Made by a program: the position numbers and the translations under genes | Source of the DNA: JBGPIT01 sp041485125 | GTDB lineage: Bacteria; Desulfobacterota; Binatia; UTPRO1 | DNA: 11,340 nucleotides | Assembly: GCA_041485125.1 (NCBI GenBank) | Contig: JBGPIT010000144.1 | Coordinates: 1 to 11,340 of the forward strand | Reading direction: 5' to 3' | The notes under the pieces: generated by a model | What the model saw: only the letters and a program-made list of their open reading frames with translations | Database searches by the model: none | Told to the model about the DNA's origin: nothing | Shown here: positions 7,982-11,340 of the stretch, piece by piece | How the letters are laid out: each line of letters starts with the position of its first letter | Numbering within the stretch: the stretch's first letter is position 1

Positions 7982-8895
7982 TGCGGATCGTCTCTCTCAT
8001 TCCGAGCGCGACCGAGATCGTCTGCGCGCTCGGCGCCGCGCGCGAGCTGGTCGGCGTCTCGCACGAATGTGATTTCCCTCCCGAGGTGTGCGCGCTGCCG
8101 GCGCTCACCCGGCCGAAGATCCGCGTCGACGCGACCAGCGCCGCGATCGACCAGAGCGTGCGGGCGCTGGTCGAGCGCGGCCTCAGTGTCTACGAGATCG
8201 ACGTCGCACGGCTCGCGGCGCTCGCACCCGACGTGATCGTCACCCAGCAGCACTGCGAAGTGTGCGCGGTGTCCTACTCGGAGGTCGTCGCCGCGGTGCG
8301 CGAGGTCCTCGGTCCGGCGACCGTGATCGTCTCGCTGGCGCCGAACGTCCTCGCCGACGTGTGGCGCGACGTCGCCGCCGTCGGTGCGGCGCTCGGCCGT
8401 GCCGAGCGGGCCTCGGCGCTCGTCGCCGAGCTTCAGCAGGGACTCGAGACGATCCGCGCGGCAACCGCGGGAGGCGACCGCCCGGTCACCGCCTGCATCG
8501 AGTGGCTCGACCCTTTGATGACGGCCGGCAACTGGGTTCCCGAGCTGGTCGACATCGCCGGCGGCGCGTACCCGTTCCGCCGTGCGGGCGAGATGAGCCA
8601 TTTCGTGGGGTGGGACGCGCTCGTCGCGGCCGCCCCGGAGGTCGCGGTCCTCATGCCCTGCGGTTTCAAGATCGAGCAGACCCGGCGTGAGCTCGCCACG
8701 TTCACGTCGCGCCCGGAGTGGCGTGCGCTCCCCGCCGTCCGCAGCGGTCGGGCGGCGGTCGTCGACGGCAACGCCTACTTCAACCGCCCTGGTCCACGCC
8801 TAGTCGAGAGCGCCGCGATCCTCGCCCGTCTGATTCACCCTGACGCTGACGTTCCCGGCGTGCCGTCAGGCGCCTTCGAGACGCTGACGTCCTAG
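7981..8895 (+). CDS. BtuF-like cobalamin-binding protein lacking a signal peptide
   Basis: 304 residues of the helical-backbone substrate-binding fold (TroA/BtuF type, COG0614). The start MRIVSLIPSATEIVCALGA is itself the first beta-strand and helix of the domain, so there is no room for a signal peptide or lipobox; the frame is open a little upstream but shows no export signal. Other marks are VGVSHECDFP (24-33), APDVIVTQQHCEVCAVS (82-98) with a C92-x2-C95 pair, a VWRDVAAVGAALG helix, IEWLDPLMTAGNWVPELVDI (173-192), and GNAYFNRPGPRLVE near the end. Family members of this type are annotated as cobalamin-binding proteins, often as isolated cytosolic proteins. No ABC transporter permease or ATPase, and no cobalamin synthesis gene, lies next to it, so classical BtuF import is not supported. 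The ATG shares its A with the stop of the zinc-ribbon gene. Confidence 0.8.
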   Translation: MRIVSLIPSATEIVCALGAARELVGVSHECDFPPEVCALPALTRPKIRVDATSAAIDQSVRALVERGLSVYEIDVARLAALAPDVIVTQQHCEVCAVSYSEVVAAVREVLGPATVIVSLAPNVLADVWRDVAAVGAALGRAERASALVAELQQGLETIRAATAGGDRPVTACIEWLDPLMTAGNWVPELVDIAGGAYPFRRAGEMSHFVGWDALVAAAPEVAVLMPCGFKIEQTRRELATFTSRPEWRALPAVRSGRAAVVDGNAYFNRPGPRLVESAAILARLIHPDADVPGVPSGAFETLTS

Positions 8896-8951
8896 CGGGC
8901 CCCGGCCGAGACGTCGGATGCCGCATCTCGCGCTCGACTCGGGGGTGCTGC

Positions 8952-8984
8952 GCGGGTCGTTCTTCCGCGGTCCGTCAGACCCGC
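8952..8984. repeat. Inverted repeat after the cobalamin-binding-type gene
   Basis: GCGGGTC (8952-8958) and GACCCGC (8978-8984) are perfect 7-bp arms with a 19-base loop, 57 bases past the stop at 8895. With no T-run it is a poor rho-independent terminator. Confidence 0.25.
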
Positions 8985-9000
8985 CTTCGCCCCGCGCCCA

Positions 9001-9014
9001 CGATCGTTCGATCG
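9001..9014. repeat. Palindromic repeat upstream of the kinase promoter
   Basis: CGATCGTTCGATCG is two copies of the palindrome CGATCG separated by TT, ending ten bases before the -35 of the kinase promoter candidate. It lies inside a wider CACGA...TCGTG pair (8999-9023). The place suits an activator or autoregulation site, but GATC-rich palindromes are frequent in this DNA. Confidence 0.3.
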
Positions 9015-9024
9015 GCCGTCGTGT

Positions 9025-9054
9025 TTGACACTCCAGAATGGTCGGCAGTAGCGT
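9025..9054 (+). promoter_or_regulatory. Candidate promoter for the kinase-regulator operon
   Basis: A perfect TTGACA (9025-9030) is followed after 18 bases by TAGCGT (9049-9054, TA...T retained). The likely transcript start falls at about 9061, which is the GTG from which the long kinase frame begins. Either the mRNA is leaderless or translation starts further in, for example at the ATG at 9217. Confidence 0.45.
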
Positions 9055-9060
9055 CGCCTC

Positions 9061-10914
9061 GTGCGGCGGGCATCGACTGGTCGGTCCAACGCGGGCGCCG
9101 TTGTGCGTGTGTCGTCGGCTCGCGCCCGCAGCGCGGCGAAGAAGCGCTCGTCACGCGTACGGCGCATTGGTCCTCACGCCTCGCGCTATGCCTTGGGCGG
9201 CGAGAGCCTGTCGCTGATGGCGGCGCTGCTCGATACCGCGGGGGAGTCACGGCTGGGGACGCGCGTGTTCGGACGGTTGGCGACGCAACTCGCGCGTGCG
9301 CTCGACGCCTCGGTGCTGAGCATCCGTCTCCTCGACCGTTCCGGCCGCTCGCTCGACTTGAAGGCATGCGTCGGGATGTCGAAGAAGCTCCGCGATCGGC
9401 TCCGGCGCCTTCCGGTCAGCTCGCCGATCGGCCGTGCGCTGGTCGGTGGCGGCGTCAGCGTGCACTCGGGTGGGCCGCTCGGCATCGAGGGGCCGTGGCC
9501 GTCCTCGGTGCGGCGTCGTTTTCAAAGCGCGGTCTTCGTGCCGATCCGCTCCGACGGGACCGTCGTCGGTGCGCTCGGCGTCGGCTGGACGCGTGGCGCG
9601 CCGCCGCCACAGTCGCAGCTCCGATTCGTCGATGCGCTCGGCCGTCAGCTCGGCGTCGCGCTCGGCGTCGTCCGCGCCCGCGAGACGCGCCGGAAGCTCC
9701 GTTCCGAGACCCAGCTGCTGCGGAAGATCACCGCCGCGCTCAGCGCCAACCTCGAGCAACGCGAGATCCTCGACATGGTCACGAGCGCGGCCTGGCGTCT
9801 CACGCGCGCGGCCGGCGCGATCGTGGTGCTGCAGTCTCCCGAGCGCGGCGAGTTCGAGATCGCGAGCCAGAGTCACGGGCCGCGGCAGCGTCCGAAGCTC
9901 CGGCTGGTCGGCATGCGATTCCCGGCGGCGAACAGCCTCGCCGGCCGCGTCGTGCGAACCGGCCGCGCTTTCCGGATCCGGGACACCGCGCGCGATCGTC
10001 GTCCGATGGTCCGCCAGCTCGTGCAGGCCGGGGACGTACGCGGGCTGCTCATGGTTCCGCTGCGTGGCACGATCGGCGCGCGCACCGCGCCGGGAGCGCG
10101 TTCCGCCATCGGTGTCCTCGCGGTCTCGAGCCCGACGCCGCGCACCTTCTCGGACCACGATCGCCGCATCCTCACCCAGCTCGGGCAGCAGGCGAGCATC
10201 GCGATCCAGAACGCGCAGCTCTTCACCTCGATCCGCAACCATCGCCAGGTGCTGCGGCGACTGTACTCGCAGCAGTTCGCGACCCTCGAGGGCGAGCGCA
10301 AGCGCATCGCCCACGAGCTGCACGACGAGATGGGGCCGACCCTTTCCGCCACGCTCATCAACCTGAAGCTCCTCAAGGACGAGGTGCGCGCGAACGGCGC
10401 GTTGCCGACGCGCGTCGCCGATACCGAGCGGCTGCTGAAGGGATTGATCGACAAGGTGCGGGAGCTCGCCTACGGGCTCCATCCGCCGATGCTCGAGAAC
10501 GTCGGGCTTGCCGAGAGCATGCAGTGGATGATCGAGACCTACTTCACCGGCGGGCGGCTCGCGATCGACTACCGCTTCACCGGGACGGTCGCCGACTTGA
10601 ACCCCGACCTGGCCCTGGCGCTCTATCGCATCGCGCAGGAGGCGCTCACCAACATCGTGAAGCACGCCGAGGCGCGCCGGGTGCGGGTGCGGCTCCGATC
10701 GACGCCGTCGCTGATCGCGCTGCACGTGGACGACGACGGCTGTGGTTTCGATACCGCGCGCATCGAGCGCAAATCGGGTTTTGGTCTCGCCAGCATGCGA
10801 GAGCGGACGCAGCAGCTGCGTGGACGGATGGCGCTACGCTCGGCGCCCGGCAAGGGATGTCGTTTGACCGTGTCATTCCCCGTGGAGGTGCCCGGTGCGC
10901 GTGCTGTTGGTTGA
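9061..10914 (+). CDS. Soluble tandem-GAF sensor histidine kinase (NarL/DegS type)
   Basis: 617 residues. Two GAF domains (about 65-205 and 225-390) are followed by a HisKA_3 dimerisation domain with the phospho-acceptor H421 in ERKRIAHELHDEMGP, and a HATPase_c domain: N-box with N531 in RIAQEALTNIVKHAEA, G1 DDDGCGFD (557-564), G2 GFGLASMRER (573-582), GKGCRLTVSFP near the end. No membrane helices or signal peptide are seen, so it is a cytosolic sensor whose ligand or partner binds the GAF domains; I see no clear haem or nitrate signature. Residues 1-44 are Arg/Ser-rich and outside any domain, and no ribosome site precedes the GTG at 9061, so the true start may be later (ATG at 9217 is just before GAF1). 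It overlaps the response regulator gene by 20 bases and is presumably its partner kinase. Confidence 0.88.
   Translation: MRRASTGRSNAGAVVRVSSARARSAAKKRSSRVRRIGPHASRYALGGESLSLMAALLDTAGESRLGTRVFGRLATQLARALDASVLSIRLLDRSGRSLDLKACVGMSKKLRDRLRRLPVSSPIGRALVGGGVSVHSGGPLGIEGPWPSSVRRRFQSAVFVPIRSDGTVVGALGVGWTRGAPPPQSQLRFVDALGRQLGVALGVVRARETRRKLRSETQLLRKITAALSANLEQREILDMVTSAAWRLTRAAGAIVVLQSPERGEFEIASQSHGPRQRPKLRLVGMRFPAANSLAGRVVRTGRAFRIRDTARDRRPMVRQLVQAGDVRGLLMVPLRGTIGARTAPGARSAIGVLAVSSPTPRTFSDHDRRILTQLGQQASIAIQNAQLFTSIRNHRQVLRRLYSQQFATLEGERKRIAHELHDEMGPTLSATLINLKLLKDEVRANGALPTRVADTERLLKGLIDKVRELAYGLHPPMLENVGLAESMQWMIETYFTGGRLAIDYRFTGTVADLNPDLALALYRIAQEALTNIVKHAEARRVRVRLRSTPSLIALHVDDDGCGFDTARIERKSGFGLASMRERTQQLRGRMALRSAPGKGCRLTVSFPVEVPGARAVG
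10884..10888 (+). promoter_or_regulatory. Ribosome binding site fixing the response-regulator start
   Basis: GGAGG lies six bases before the GTG at 10895. This spacing favours that GTG over the in-frame GTG two codons later and shows that translation of the regulator initiates inside the 3' end of the kinase gene. Confidence 0.75.
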
Positions 10915-11340
10915 CGATCACACTCTCTTTCGCCAGGGCCTGCGCACCTTGCTCGAGAAGCACGGCGGCTTCCAAGTCATCGGCGAAGCGGAGGACGGCC
11001 GGACCGCGGTGACGATCGTCGAGGAGCTCCATCCCGACATCGTGGTCATGGACATCGCCATGAAGGGGTTGAACGGCATCGAGGCGACCCGCCAGATCCG
11101 CCAGCGCTTTCCGAACACGCAAGTGGTCATGCTTTCGATGCACCTCCTGGAGTCCTACGTCCGCCAAGCGCTCGAGTCGGGCGCACAGGGCTATCTGCTG
11201 AAGAGCGTCGCCGGCAGCGAGCTGGTCGCCGCGCTCGAGAGCGTTCGCAACGGTGGCAGCTATTTCAGCGGTCCGGTCTCGCGGATGATCGTCGAGGGCT
11301 ACCTCGAGACCAGTCGGGCAGCGAAAGCGGAGAAGGTGTC
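10895..11340 (+). CDS. NarL/FixJ-type response regulator, N-terminal part (partial)
   Basis: The frame runs from GTG at 10895 to the end of the window (148 complete codons) without a stop. It encodes a whole receiver domain: acidic pocket D7-D8 (LLVDDHTLFRQGL), phospho-acceptor D53 in IVVMDIAMKGLNGIEATRQI, S81 in VVMLSMH and K103 in GYLLKSVAGSEL. The DDH-LFR-GL opening and YLLK-x5-EL segment are typical of the NarL/FixJ subfamily, whose members carry a C-terminal LuxR-type helix-turn-helix. That DNA-binding domain should follow beyond the window edge and is not seen here. The gene overlaps the HisKA_3 kinase by 20 bases, the normal arrangement for a cognate pair, so the kinase most likely phosphorylates D53. 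Confidence 0.93.
   Translation, partial: MRVLLVDDHTLFRQGLRTLLEKHGGFQVIGEAEDGRTAVTIVEELHPDIVVMDIAMKGLNGIEATRQIRQRFPNTQVVMLSMHLLESYVRQALESGAQGYLLKSVAGSELVAALESVRNGGSYFSGPVSRMIVEGYLETSRAAKAEKV

Noticed and set aside
9247..10725. A long minus-strand open frame opposite the histidine kinase
   Set aside because: Composition is His/Arg/Asp-rich with no motif. It is the usual shadow of a GC-rich gene, while the plus strand shows all kinase boxes.

Overview
The window is chromosomal-looking, very GC-rich bacterial DNA with mostly G/C third codon positions and tightly packed housekeeping and accessory genes. It has no insertion sequences, tRNA or rRNA genes, CRISPR arrays or phage genes that I can see. 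The mix (a delta-type type IV pilin with a possible sigma-54 promoter, GTP-dependent PEP carboxykinase, soluble GAF sensor kinase, PepT-like M20 peptidase) suggests a Gram-negative lineage of the old Deltaproteobacteria sphere, such as Desulfobacterota, Binatota or Myxococcota. That placement is inference only.

Layout. 1-132 (+) is the C-terminal end of a membrane protein, probably flippase-like. 151-1317 (-) is a PepT-like M20 peptidase. 1434-1826 (-) is a type IV pilin, with a strong hairpin after it and a -24/-12 promoter match before it. 1827-2143 is a gene-free stretch with inverted repeats. 2144-3928 (-) is pckG. A divergent 166-base region then leads to a tight (+) operon at 4095-6281: ketopantoate reductase (panE), a JAMM/M67 metallopeptidase and an alpha/beta hydrolase. 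miaB (7647-6244, -) converges on this operon and overlaps its last gene. 7757-8895 (+) is a two-gene unit: a small zinc-ribbon protein and a cobalamin-binding-type protein without a signal peptide. 9061 to the window end (+) is a two-component pair: a tandem-GAF HisKA_3 histidine kinase overlapping a NarL/FixJ-type response regulator that is cut by the window edge.

How genes work together. Only the operonic groups have a clear functional or translational link. The kinase and regulator should form a phosphorelay. panE, the JAMM gene and the hydrolase are translationally coupled, but no single pathway is obvious. The zinc-ribbon and cobalamin-binding genes share a TGATG junction. pckG (gluconeogenesis) and miaB (tRNA modification) look like single-gene units.

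The most notable signals are regulatory. Several first-in-unit genes have a promoter-like element only about 2-9 bases before the start codon and no well-placed ribosome binding site, which suggests leaderless mRNAs. Most internal genes, by contrast, have normal Shine-Dalgarno sequences. The pilin carries aromatic residues at every position discussed for the Geobacter PilA pilin. I do not see a convincing, wholly new multi-gene system in this window.
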